From Capnocytophaga ochracea DSM 7271 (GTDB lineage: Bacteria; Bacteroidota; Bacteroidia; Flavobacteriales; Flavobacteriaceae): a DNA stretch of 64,000 nucleotides. The notes below the pieces were generated by a model, which ran no database searches, had not been told where the DNA came from, and saw nothing but the letters and a program-made list of their open reading frames with translations. The stretch lies in the NCBI RefSeq assembly GCF_000023285.1, contig NC_013162.1, forward strand, positions 1,826,501-1,890,500. Direction: 5' to 3'. Shown here piece by piece: positions 38,202-46,387 of this stretch. A program made the position numbers and the translations under genes. Positions within the stretch are counted from its first letter, which is position 1; the number at the start of each line of letters is the position of its first letter.

Positions 38202-39893
38202 CTATTTCCAATCTTTTTTCTTAGAGGTCTTACCAATACCTGGGTTAAAGCTATTGGTAGGGTCAAGAGAGTTGTAAAAGTTCTTAAGGTCGTCGTTAGC
38301 GTGATATAAATGCCCTACATTGTGTTCTGCAGGATATTGTGCGCCACGAGTGTCTAATATTTTGAGCATCTCTTCTTCTATTTCCTCACAGTTGTAACCT
38401 TTCTTAATCACGTAATCTTGATGGAATACGTGGCACATAAAGTGACCATAGTACAATTTGTAAAGTATCTTAGCGTCGAGTTCAGGAGGAAGCTTTTCAA
38501 ACCAATCTTCATCATTGCGACGCAAAGCGATGTCTAAAGCGACGATATCTTCTACCTCATCTTCGTGTACGGAACGATAGCGAATAGCTGCTGAAGCCAC
38601 AGCAAAGCGCAAGAGCATTGCTGCTTGTGCAAGTTTGGCATCACACTCTATATAAGCTCCTTTAGTGCTATCGGCAAATTCTTTTTGCAAATAAGCTCTA
38701 GCTTCGTCTACCCCTTTGCCTCCCATTTTTAAAATGAGATGGTGCTCGTATTGGTTGCGGTAATCCCACAATATTTTGGGGAGGTGTTGAGGCATTAGTT
38801 TAGAGGTGAATTGCAAGAATTTTTCACTGAAATGGTTGGGCATAAAAGGTAGTTTTTTGGCTACGCGGTCGCCCCACGCTTTGAGAGAAAAGAGCTTGGG
38901 TAAGTATTCAGTACCTACATTTTTGATATACCAAAAAGTATCTTTACCGTATTTAGCAGCGATATCAAAGGCGGTACGGTGAATATACTCGCCAGAGATA
39001 GGAATTTCTTCGAAAGTACCGAGCATATCACGGCGCAATTTGGTAAGTACCGCTGTGTTGTTAGTACCTATATAGAATACAGCTGTTTTTTTCTCGGCAG
39101 GGAAAGTATCCACGCGTACGGCAAAAACTCCTAAACGACCTGCACTACCTGAGGCTTCGTATAAGCGAGCTGGGTCGGCATTAAAGCGAGCAGGCGTATT
39201 GGCATTAATCTCACGTACGTGGTTACAATAGTCGTGATCGTGTCCTTTCTTATCAGAAGTGTGAATATCCTTTGCTTGGTATCTACCCTCTTGCAGATTG
39301 GTAAGTATTTCCTTAGGAGAGCTTCCTAAATCAATACCTAAGTGATTAATGAGTTCTAATTTACCGTTGGCATTGCGTTGGGCATAAAGTGCCATTTCGG
39401 TATAAGCAGGACCACGTTGTACTAAAGAACCGCCAGAGTTGTTACACACGCCTCCAATAACTGAAGCCCCAATGCAAGAGGATCCTATTACTGAATGAGG
39501 TTCGCGGTTATGGGGTTTTAACTCTTGTTCCAAGTGGTTGAGTGTTGCTCCTGTAAGACATATAGCTTGCTTAGCATCAAGTATAAGCTGAATGTTGTCA
39601 TTACGCATCGTGTTGATGATTACTACATCGCGGTCGTAATCGTTACCAAAAGGATTAGATCCTCCCGTGATACCTGTATTGGCAGCTTGTGAAATTACAA
39701 TCACATCAGCTGCTACACAAGCTTCGAGTACTTGCCATTGTTCCCACAAAGTAGCGGGACGCACCACGGCAATTGCATTTCCGGTACCAAAACGATACCC
39801 AGTGCGGTAACGTTCAGTTTTTGAAGGGTCGGTAATAACGTACTTTGCACCAACAATGTGGCGCAAGGTTTCTAATAGATTTTGTGTGGTCAT
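38202..39893 (-). CDS. dld: Quinone-dependent D-lactate dehydrogenase
   Basis: A 563-residue membrane-associated flavoprotein. It has the FAD-binding type 4 domain (ISQAANTGITGGSNPFG, VIGSSCIGASVIGGVCNNSGG), the Dld substrate/membrane-binding region (RNQYEHHLILKMGGKG, HCHVFHQDYV-like GHFMCHVFHQDYV) and a C-terminus with AEHNVGHLY and DPTNSFNPGIGKT. It oxidises D-lactate to pyruvate and feeds electrons to quinone. The length and motifs match the Escherichia coli Dld family. The start overlaps the preceding stop by one base (TAATG). In other flavobacteria I recall dapB and lepB following DUF5683 at this place. Confidence 0.95.
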   Translation of the reverse strand: MTTQNLLETLRHIVGAKYVITDPSKTERYRTGYRFGTGNAIAVVRPATLWEQWQVLEACVAADVIVISQAANTGITGGSNPFGNDYDRDVVIINTMRNDNIQLILDAKQAICLTGATLNHLEQELKPHNREPHSVIGSSCIGASVIGGVCNNSGGSLVQRGPAYTEMALYAQRNANGKLELINHLGIDLGSSPKEILTNLQEGRYQAKDIHTSDKKGHDHDYCNHVREINANTPARFNADPARLYEASGSAGRLGVFAVRVDTFPAEKKTAVFYIGTNNTAVLTKLRRDMLGTFEEIPISGEYIHRTAFDIAAKYGKDTFWYIKNVGTEYLPKLFSLKAWGDRVAKKLPFMPNHFSEKFLQFTSKLMPQHLPKILWDYRNQYEHHLILKMGGKGVDEARAYLQKEFADSTKGAYIECDAKLAQAAMLLRFAVASAAIRYRSVHEDEVEDIVALDIALRRNDEDWFEKLPPELDAKILYKLYYGHFMCHVFHQDYVIKKGYNCEEIEEEMLKILDTRGAQYPAEHNVGHLYHANDDLKNFYNSLDPTNSFNPGIGKTSKKKDWK

Positions 39894-40513
39894 TATTTCT
39901 TGGATTTATAGTTGAGTGTCAAGCCAAATTGGGGCTGTGTGAGGAAATCGTGTTGAATGAAAGGTTCCACTGTGAGGCGTTCATCTACATTGAATTGTTT
40001 GAGATGTGCATCGACATTTGCCTCGATGATATTCAGGGCATATAAGCCTATCCCTATAAGAATAGAAAGCTCTTTATTACGACGATAGAACTGTATGCCT
40101 CGTCTTAATCCATCGGTACTGAGACGAGGTTGTCCATCAGGGCGATTGCCATAGAACTCATCATCGGTAAATCCTTGTTGACGACGTTTGTAGGCAGTGA
40201 GGTAACGATCGTATTCCTTAGAGTTTTGTATGTAGAAGTATATTGGGGTACCGATAGCAATATACACCAAAGGTACTTTCCAATAGCTCTTGTTGTATAT
40301 CTGACCTAAACCAGGGATAACCGCTGAATAGAAAGCGGCTTTAGCAGGCGAAAGAGGGTCGGTATTCCAAGGGACTTTTTTCATATTGTCTTGCATAACA
40401 GCTATCTGCACAGAGTCTGAGGGTGTTTTTACCACTTCCTCTGTATCGTCTTGTGCATACGAAATACCCACTCCCATAAGTAGGGCTATTATCAAAACAA
40501 TCTTTCTACTCAT
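39893..40513 (-). CDS. DUF5683 membrane protein
   Basis: A 206-residue protein with a signal peptide ending at SYA and a DUF5683 domain: SPAKAAFYSAVIPGLGQIYNKSYWKVP, followed by two membrane segments. The PGLGQIYN stretch resembles TM2-type proteins. Function is unknown. The ATG at 40513 overlaps the end of parB by 8 nt, and the stop overlaps the dld start, so it is translationally coupled on both sides. The parA-parB-DUF5683 order is, as I recall, common in Bacteroidota. Confidence 0.85.
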   Translation of the reverse strand: MSRKIVLIIALLMGVGISYAQDDTEEVVKTPSDSVQIAVMQDNMKKVPWNTDPLSPAKAAFYSAVIPGLGQIYNKSYWKVPLVYIAIGTPIYFYIQNSKEYDRYLTAYKRRQQGFTDDEFYGNRPDGQPRLSTDGLRRGIQFYRRNKELSILIGIGLYALNIIEANVDAHLKQFNVDERLTVEPFIQHDFLTQPQFGLTLNYKSKK

Positions 40514-41438
40514 CCTTTTTGTGTAATAAACTTTGAATACGTTTGAAATCTTCCTCTGAACTAAAAGGAATGGTAAGGCTACCTTTGCCGTTCTTGCTCA
40601 TCTTTACAGTAACTTTAGTACCAAAAAAATGATTAAAACTACTCATATTTTCTTTGATATAAGTAGGTACTTCAGTTTTACTATTGCTTTTAGGGATTTG
40701 AATACTTACCACATTAGGTGTTTCGGAGTTTTGCAAGCGGCGCACTAACTCTTCGGTATCACGCACTGATAGGTTATCGGAAATGATACGCTGGTATACT
40801 TCTGCTTGTTGTTCAGGGTTTTCTATGGCGATTATTGCACGACCGTGCCCCATAGAAATGAATCCGTCGCGTATGCCTGTTTGAATAATAGGAGCGAGTT
40901 TGAGCAAACGCAAATAGTTTGTAATGGTAGAACGTTTCTTGCCTACGCGCTTGCTCATTTGGTCTTGAGTGAGATTCACCTGCTCGATGAGCTGTTGGTA
41001 AGAAAGAGCAATCTCTATGGGGTCTAAATCTTGACGCTGAATATTCTCTACCAAAGCCATTGTGAGTGACTCGTTGTCATCAGCAATGCGAATATAGGCA
41101 GGAATGGTTTTTAGTCCAGCTAATTTAGAAGCTCTGAAACGGCGTTCGCCCGAAATGAGCTGATATTTGTTTTCTCCGTCGAGTTTGCGTACGGTGATAG
41201 GTTGCACTACCCCTAATTCCTCAATAGAGGAAGCGAGCCCTTGTAGCTCTTCTTCATTAAAAGAAGTACGAGGCTGGAAAGGGTTCGTTTCTATTAGGTT
41301 GAGTTCAAGTTCTATGATATTTCCTACAATCTTATCGGCATTTTTATCTTTGATAGAATTAATAGCCACTTCGGGGCTATTGCCAAAAATAGCTGAAATA
41401 CCTCTCCCCAAGGCAGGTTTTTTAGCAGGTTTTGTCAT
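40506..41438 (-). CDS. parB: Chromosome-partitioning protein ParB
   Basis: A 310-residue ParB. The N-terminal CTPase/ParB domain has TNPFQPRTSFNEEELQ, ELGVVQPITVRKL and the arginine patch SGERRFRASKLAG. The helix-turn-helix has GKKRSTITNYLRLLKL, and a C-terminal dimerisation region ends the protein. It loads at parS and spreads as a CTP-dependent clamp. The start shares a base with the parA stop (TAATG). No convincing full parS was found in this window. Confidence 0.96.
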   Translation of the reverse strand: MTKPAKKPALGRGISAIFGNSPEVAINSIKDKNADKIVGNIIELELNLIETNPFQPRTSFNEEELQGLASSIEELGVVQPITVRKLDGENKYQLISGERRFRASKLAGLKTIPAYIRIADDNESLTMALVENIQRQDLDPIEIALSYQQLIEQVNLTQDQMSKRVGKKRSTITNYLRLLKLAPIIQTGIRDGFISMGHGRAIIAIENPEQQAEVYQRIISDNLSVRDTEELVRRLQNSETPNVVSIQIPKSNSKTEVPTYIKENMSSFNHFFGTKVTVKMSKNGKGSLTIPFSSEEDFKRIQSLLHKKDE

Positions 41439-42208
41439 TATACTGTTTTGTTTTTATCTATAATCTCTTGAGCTAAGTTGATGTGATTGGTAGCTCCTTT
41501 GCTGGTAGCATCGTAGTTGATGATAGTTTCACCAAAACTAGGTGCTTCACTAAGGCGCACATTACGCTGGATAATGGTTTTGAATACCATATCGCTGAAG
41601 TGTTTTTGTACCTCTTCCACCACTTGGTTAGACAAACGTAAGCGCGCATCGTACATAGTGAGTAGTAAGCCTTCGATATCTAAATTGGGATTGAAGGTTT
41701 TTTGTACACTTTTAATAGTATTGAGAAGTTTACCCAACCCTTCCAAAGCGAAATACTCACACTGAATAGGTATAATCACCGAGTTAGCTGCTGTAAGAGC
41801 ATTCAGGGTAATAAGTCCCAACGAGGGTGCACAGTCTATCAAAATGTAATCGTATTGGTCTTTGATAGGCTCTAAGGCTTTTTTGAGCATATATTCTCGT
41901 TGTTCTTTGTCTACGAGCTCAATCTCAATAGCCACTAAGTTGATGTGAGCAGCTATAAGGTCGAGATTAGGAGAGCTGGTGTGAACAATCATATCTTTAG
42001 CCTCCATAGTGTGTTCCAAAAGCTCGTAAGTACCGTGCTCAATAGAATCTACATCAATACCTATGCCAGAAGTAGCATTTGCCTGCGGGTCGGCATCGAT
42101 GAGTAATACTTTTTTCTCCAATACGCCCAATGCGGCGGCTAAGTTCACGGAAGTAGTGGTTTTGCCTACTCCTCCTTTTTGGTTTGCAATAGCTATTATT
42201 TTACCCAT
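41438..42208 (-). CDS. parA: Chromosome-partitioning ATPase ParA (Soj)
   Basis: A 256-residue ParA ATPase. The deviant Walker A motif is KGGVGKTTTSVNLA (signature Lys near residue 11), Walker A' LLIDADPQANAT, and Walker B YILIDCAPSLG. It is the usual chromosomal Soj length without an N-terminal DNA-binding domain. It moves ParB-bound origins. The gene begins 11 bp after the mini-ybaB stop and probably depends on the promoter in front of that small gene. Confidence 0.97.
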   Translation of the reverse strand: MGKIIAIANQKGGVGKTTTSVNLAAALGVLEKKVLLIDADPQANATSGIGIDVDSIEHGTYELLEHTMEAKDMIVHTSSPNLDLIAAHINLVAIEIELVDKEQREYMLKKALEPIKDQYDYILIDCAPSLGLITLNALTAANSVIIPIQCEYFALEGLGKLLNTIKSVQKTFNPNLDIEGLLLTMYDARLRLSNQVVEEVQKHFSDMVFKTIIQRNVRLSEAPSFGETIINYDATSKGATNHINLAQEIIDKNKTV

Positions 42209-42219
42209 AGATTTATATT

Positions 42220-42372
42220 TTAAAAGTTAAACGGAAGCCCTTGTTTGGCTACTTCAGCCAAGATAGCTTCATTTTTATCGGTAGTACTCTTAATGGATTT
42301 GTTTAAGGTAACTATCCAAAAGTCCTTGATTTCTTGGAGTTTGCCCACCATATCTATCATATTTTCAAACAT
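42220..42372 (-). CDS. Miniature YbaB/EbfC-like protein (internal deletion)
   Basis: A 50-codon gene. The protein begins MFENMIDMVGKLQEIK, matching the MFGxMMGMMGKLKE start of flavobacterial YbaB, and ends with VTLNKSIKSTTDKNEAILAE then VAKQGLP, matching the YbaB C-terminus (LTLNKAIEKATxxNExxLxxVAKxGxP). The central 45-50 residues, which form the beta-sheet of full-length YbaB (about 100-110 residues), are missing without any frameshift. YbaB is a dimeric DNA-binding nucleoid protein. The gene has its own promoter and stands directly before parA. It may be a functional helical remnant or a leader gene kept for parAB expression. Confidence 0.7.
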   Translation of the reverse strand: MFENMIDMVGKLQEIKDFWIVTLNKSIKSTTDKNEAILAEVAKQGLPFNF

Positions 42373-42394
42373 AATATTTTATTCTTTCAGAGGG

Positions 42395-42428
42395 CAAAAG
42401 TACAACTTTTTTTGAAACGTCACACAAA
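42395..42428 (-). promoter_or_regulatory. Promoter of mini-ybaB/parAB
   Basis: Minus-strand -7 TACTTTTG (42395-42402) with TTTG (42425-42428) 22 bp upstream, the latter inside the 3' end of the AspT-like gene. It is the only clear promoter seen for the parAB unit. Confidence 0.65.
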
Positions 42429-44099
42429 AAATACAATCAATAATTGTGCTACCATTATTCGCAAGAATGTAGTAAGCGGATATACACTTGCATAAGTGAG
42501 TGCGGGAATTTCGGAGTTCGACATATCATTAGCAAAAGCTAAAGCTGGCGGGTCGGTTGAAGCTCCAGAGAGTAATCCGCAGATACCCAAATAGTCTAAT
42601 TTTGCTTTAAATCGTGCTACTAAAGAGGTGATAATAAGTGGTATAAGAGTAATGAGCGCTCCTAAACACATCCAGTACAAGCCTTGTCCGTGCAAGATAG
42701 TTTCTATAAAAGTAGCTCCTGCGTCTAAGCCTACACTGGCAAGGAAGAGCACAATACCTATCTCTCGTACCATTAGGTTGGCACTTTGAGATACGTAGTG
42801 AGTTACTGAGAATTTACCGCCATAACGGCTGATGAGAATGGCAACAATCAGAGGGCCTCCTGCTAACCCTAATTTTACAGGTACAGGTATGCCAGGGATA
42901 GCAAACGGAATACTTCCTAATAATACACCAAGAGTAATCCCCATAAAGAGCTCGGCTATGTGAGGGGTTTGCATACGTCGTTTAGAATTACCGAACTCTT
43001 TGCTTACGAGTTGTATGTGCGATTCATCGCCTATTACAGTAATGGTATCACCAAACTGTAATTTTGTATCGGCAGCGGGCACGAACTCAATACCTGCGCG
43101 ATATACACGAGTGATGGTTACTCCAAAACGTTTGCGTACATCGAGCTCTGCAAGAGTTTTGGTGAAAATAGCACGTTGGGTAACGTTGATACGGCGTGAA
43201 GTATAGCGCATATCTTTTACATCAGGGAAATAATCCAAAATAGAAACGCTGTCACCTATTAGGGTCAAAAACTTCTCATTTTCTTTTTGGTTAGCTACTA
43301 TCAGTACGATATCGCCTTCTTCTATCAGTGTGTCGGCACTAGCTAATATAATCTCTCCTTTTCTACACATACGTGAGATGGTAAAATCGAAATCAAGAGT
43401 TTGTTTGATAACGCTCAATTTTTTACCAAAGAGGGCAGGATTGCTTACTTTTATCGCGAATCGATTGATCACTACTTGATCTTTAGAGTGACGTACAGAA
43501 TTTAAACGTTTTTCAACATCTAAATTCACTTTTAAGAAAGCTTTGAGTCCTAACATTACCAAGATAATTCCTAACACCCCAAAAGGATAAGCAACAGCAT
43601 AGGCGGTAGAGAGGTTCGGCATTGTAGCTGGGTCGCCTTTAAATACATCTTCTAAAGTAGCTTGAGCAGCTCCTAACCCTGGGGTATTGGTTACGGCACC
43701 TGACATTATACCTACCAAGGTACCCATATCGGTTTGGGTGATGTAGTGGATAGCAATTACAGTAAGTACACAACTCACAATAGAGAGCACTGCCAAGAGA
43801 TTGAATTTGATGCCTTCTTTTTGGAAGGAGGCAAAAAAGCCAGGGCCTACTTGTAGTCCGATGGTGTAGACGAACAGAATCAATCCGAACTCTTTTACAA
43901 AATGTTGAATATGGGGGTTTACAGTGAATCCTAATTCGGCCATAGCGATACCTGCGAAAAGTACCCAAGCAATACCAAAAGAGATGCCAAATATTTTAAT
44001 TTTTCCTAAAGCAACTCCTACTGCGATGACCACGCTATACACTATCACAGTGTAAGCCACACTCTCGTGGTTAGTCATCAAGTTCCAAAGCCATTCCAT
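42420..44099 (-). CDS. AspT/YidE-family antiporter with two RCK_C domains
   Basis: A 559-residue transporter of the aspartate:alanine exchanger family. Five or six N-terminal helices (residues 10-185), two tandem TrkA-C/RCK_C regulatory domains (about 205-370), and a second membrane half (about 380-559) with SGASTDPPALAFAN, mirroring SGAVTNTPGLGAAQ of the first half. The repeated P-x-L-A/G motifs are the family signature of the internal duplication. The substrate is unknown; relatives exchange amino acids or dicarboxylates. It is downstream of pruA, separated by a terminator-like inverted repeat. Confidence 0.9.
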   Translation of the reverse strand: MEWLWNLMTNHESVAYTVIVYSVVIAVGVALGKIKIFGISFGIAWVLFAGIAMAELGFTVNPHIQHFVKEFGLILFVYTIGLQVGPGFFASFQKEGIKFNLLAVLSIVSCVLTVIAIHYITQTDMGTLVGIMSGAVTNTPGLGAAQATLEDVFKGDPATMPNLSTAYAVAYPFGVLGIILVMLGLKAFLKVNLDVEKRLNSVRHSKDQVVINRFAIKVSNPALFGKKLSVIKQTLDFDFTISRMCRKGEIILASADTLIEEGDIVLIVANQKENEKFLTLIGDSVSILDYFPDVKDMRYTSRRINVTQRAIFTKTLAELDVRKRFGVTITRVYRAGIEFVPAADTKLQFGDTITVIGDESHIQLVSKEFGNSKRRMQTPHIAELFMGITLGVLLGSIPFAIPGIPVPVKLGLAGGPLIVAILISRYGGKFSVTHYVSQSANLMVREIGIVLFLASVGLDAGATFIETILHGQGLYWMCLGALITLIPLIITSLVARFKAKLDYLGICGLLSGASTDPPALAFANDMSNSEIPALTYASVYPLTTFLRIMVAQLLIVFFV

Positions 44100-44220
44100 T
44101 TAATGTCTAATGATTAATGTTTAGTGTTTAATGATTAATTAAGCTCCCGAACCTCCGAAGAGGGACAATCCACAAATACAAGTGTTTGTAAGGGAACTGT
44201 TTTTATATAGATTTAAGAGA

Positions 44221-44269
44221 AACTTTGCCAAAGAAGCGAGCCACACGGGCAGAGAACTTTGGCAAAGTT
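44221..44269 (-). terminator. Inverted repeat after pruA
   Basis: AACTTTGCCAAAG (44221-44233) and CTTTGGCAAAGTT (44257-44269) form a 13-bp perfect stem with a 23-nt loop just past the pruA stop. There is no long T-run, so it may act in mRNA 3'-end protection rather than termination. A similar AACTTTGCCAAAG word occurs in element A near 1060. Confidence 0.55.
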
Positions 44270-44282
44270 AAAATTTTATTTA

Positions 44283-45908
44283 TTATCCTAAGAATGGATA
44301 ACGATAGTCTACTGGTGGTACAAAAGTTTCTTTGATAAGGCGTGGCGATACCCAACGCAATAAGTTTTGGGCAGACCCAGCTTTGTCGTTAGTGCCTGAG
44401 GCGCGTGCTCCACCGAAAGGTTGTTGTCCTACTACGGCTCCTGTAGGTTTATCGTTGATATAGAAATTACCTGCTGCGTTTTCGAGTACTTTCACCGCTT
44501 CGTCTAACGCATAACGACAAGTACCAAATACAGCTCCTGTGAGTGCATAAACTGAAGTTTCATCAACGAGTTTCAAGGTTTCTTCCCATTTAGAGTCATC
44601 ATATACATACACAGTTACTACAGGTCCGAAAAGTTCGGTTTCCATAGTGGTATAATGAGGATTGGTAGTAACAATAACAGTAGGTTCTATAAAGTACCCT
44701 TTGCTTTTATCATATCCACCACCTACAAATATCTCGGCATCTTTGTCTTTTTTAGCTTGGTCTATATATTTAGCTAATTTATCGAAAGAATGTTCGTGAA
44801 TTACCGCAGTGATGAAGTTCTCAAAGTTTTCGGGAGAACCCATTTTGAAAGAGAGTACATCTTTTTTTACCAATTTCAGCGTTTCGTCAGCCTTCGATTT
44901 AGGTAAGTACACGCGAGAAGCAGCACTACATTTTTGTCCTTGATATTCAAAAGCTCCACGAGTAATAGCCGTAGCTACTTGTTTGGGGCAAGCACTTGGG
45001 TGAGCGATGATAAAGTCTTTACCACCTGTTTCACCTACAATTTTAGGATAAGAGCGATAGAGGTGAATATTGTTACCTATCTTTTTCCAAATATCTTGGA
45101 ATACTTCGGTAGAGCCTGTAAAATGAATACCTGCGAAATGAGGGCTTGCTAAAACAGTATCGGTAATCATAGCTGCATCGCCGTGCAATACGTTGATAAC
45201 ACCATCGGGTAAACCTGCTTTTTTGAGGACTTCTACTATCATTTCAGCGGAAAATATTTGTGAAGTACTCGGCTTCCAAATGACTACATTTCCCATAAGG
45301 GCAGCACTGGTAGGAAGGTTGCCAGAGATAGCGGTGAAGTTAAAAGGCGTAACAGCATATACAAAACCTTCCAACGGACGGTATTCTACACGATTCCATA
45401 CGCCTTCGGAAGAGTTAGGTTGGTCGTTATAGATATTAGCCATAAACTGCACATTGAAGCGCAAGAAGTCTATCAACTCGCAAGCAGAATCTATTTCGGC
45501 TTGGTGTACGGTTTTAGACTGCGCTATCATAGTAGTGGCGTTCATTTTAGCACGGTAAGGTCCAGCAATAAGGTCGGCAGCTTTTAAAAAAATAGCAGCG
45601 CGTTCTTCCCACGCAAGGTTAGCCCACTGAGTACGCGCCTTTAGCGCTGCTTCGATGGCTTGTTGCACGTGTTCTTTGCTCGCTTTGTGGTAAACACCCA
45701 ATGAGTGCTTATGGTCGTGAGGGGAATGCATTTCACCTGTATGACCTGTACGTACGGCTTCACCTCCAATATAGAGAGGAGCATCTACTTTAGTATTCCA
45801 CAATTCTTTATAGGCTTGTAGTACAGCCTCACGCTCAGTACTTCCTGGCGCATAACTTTTTACGGGTTCGTTGGTAGCTTTAGGAACCTTAAAAAATCCT
45901 TTTCCCAT
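44283..45908 (-). CDS. pruA: L-glutamate gamma-semialdehyde dehydrogenase
   Basis: A 541-residue aldehyde dehydrogenase of the P5C dehydrogenase type, converting L-glutamate semialdehyde to glutamate in proline and arginine breakdown. Motifs: VTPFNFTAISGNLP, FTGSTEVFQDI, the catalytic Glu in VGETGGKDF, the catalytic Cys in EYQGQKCSAASRVY, and ETELFGPVVTVYVY near the end. It is the stand-alone form without a proline dehydrogenase fusion. No proline dehydrogenase gene is adjacent. Confidence 0.95.
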   Translation of the reverse strand: MGKGFFKVPKATNEPVKSYAPGSTEREAVLQAYKELWNTKVDAPLYIGGEAVRTGHTGEMHSPHDHKHSLGVYHKASKEHVQQAIEAALKARTQWANLAWEERAAIFLKAADLIAGPYRAKMNATTMIAQSKTVHQAEIDSACELIDFLRFNVQFMANIYNDQPNSSEGVWNRVEYRPLEGFVYAVTPFNFTAISGNLPTSAALMGNVVIWKPSTSQIFSAEMIVEVLKKAGLPDGVINVLHGDAAMITDTVLASPHFAGIHFTGSTEVFQDIWKKIGNNIHLYRSYPKIVGETGGKDFIIAHPSACPKQVATAITRGAFEYQGQKCSAASRVYLPKSKADETLKLVKKDVLSFKMGSPENFENFITAVIHEHSFDKLAKYIDQAKKDKDAEIFVGGGYDKSKGYFIEPTVIVTTNPHYTTMETELFGPVVTVYVYDDSKWEETLKLVDETSVYALTGAVFGTCRYALDEAVKVLENAAGNFYINDKPTGAVVGQQPFGGARASGTNDKAGSAQNLLRWVSPRLIKETFVPPVDYRYPFLG

Positions 45909-46324
45909 AGTATAGTTGTTTTTAGTTGTTGATACAATTCGAAAATTTCGGCTAAATTACAACAAATATTTGAATGTGCAAATTTTGATGAGATAATTTC
46001 TCAATTCAGGTGAAAGATAAAAGGTAGAGAGTAAAGGGTATGTTATAACTTCGTACAATTGTTTTAACTCGTTTGATAACTTTTTATGCTGTGAGCAAGT
46101 TGAGATATTTTAGTGAAAAGTGAAGAGAAAAAAATGTTTTGAGGAGGAAAATGTATCTGAATATCAATGTTTATTCGAAGGAAGAGCGAAGCTAAGACGA
46201 ATCTAAGACGAACAAAAGACGAACAATGAACGGTGCAAAACACGCGGACAGATATAGAATAAATGGAGGATAATAGGAGTAAAACGAGTATAAACTGGTT
46301 TTATTAGCTTTACTTATTGTTTAA
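45909..46324. repeat. Gene-free stretch with 11-bp-phased degenerate repeats
   Basis: No credible gene. From 46177 to 46231 there are five contiguous 11-mers: GAAGGAAGAGC, GAAGCTAAGAC, GAATCTAAGAC, GAACAAAAGAC, GAACAATGAAC. A looser GAATAAATGGA/GGATAATAGGA/GTAAAACGAGT run follows (about 46257-46289). These have the same period and a GAA...AC pattern like the block in the dispersed element and the flanks of the 63-kb minisatellite. The rest (45909-46176) is AT-rich with no recognisable structure. Confidence 0.75.
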
Positions 46325-46361
46325 AAAAGAGACTGTTCCTCAAAAAAGAACAGTCTCTTTT
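46325..46361 (-). terminator. Terminator of the TonB-receptor operon
   Basis: Perfect 14-bp stem (AAAAGAGACTGTTC and complement) with a 9-nt loop; on the minus strand it ends in CTCTTTTTTAA. It lies 26 bp after the stop of the last operon gene. Confidence 0.88.
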
Positions 46362-46387
46362 ATTATTGCTAAGTGATATGCACAAAA

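Noticed and set aside
44100-44220. TTAATGATTAATG-type simple repeats as a regulatory site
   Set aside because: Such AT-rich words occur at several gene ends (about 17300 and 63070) and show no defined symmetry or spacing to a promoter.
45661-45676. parS-like sequence TGTTGCACGTGTTCTT inside pruA
   Set aside because: Only the left half matches the TGTTTCACGTGAAACA consensus; the right half does not.
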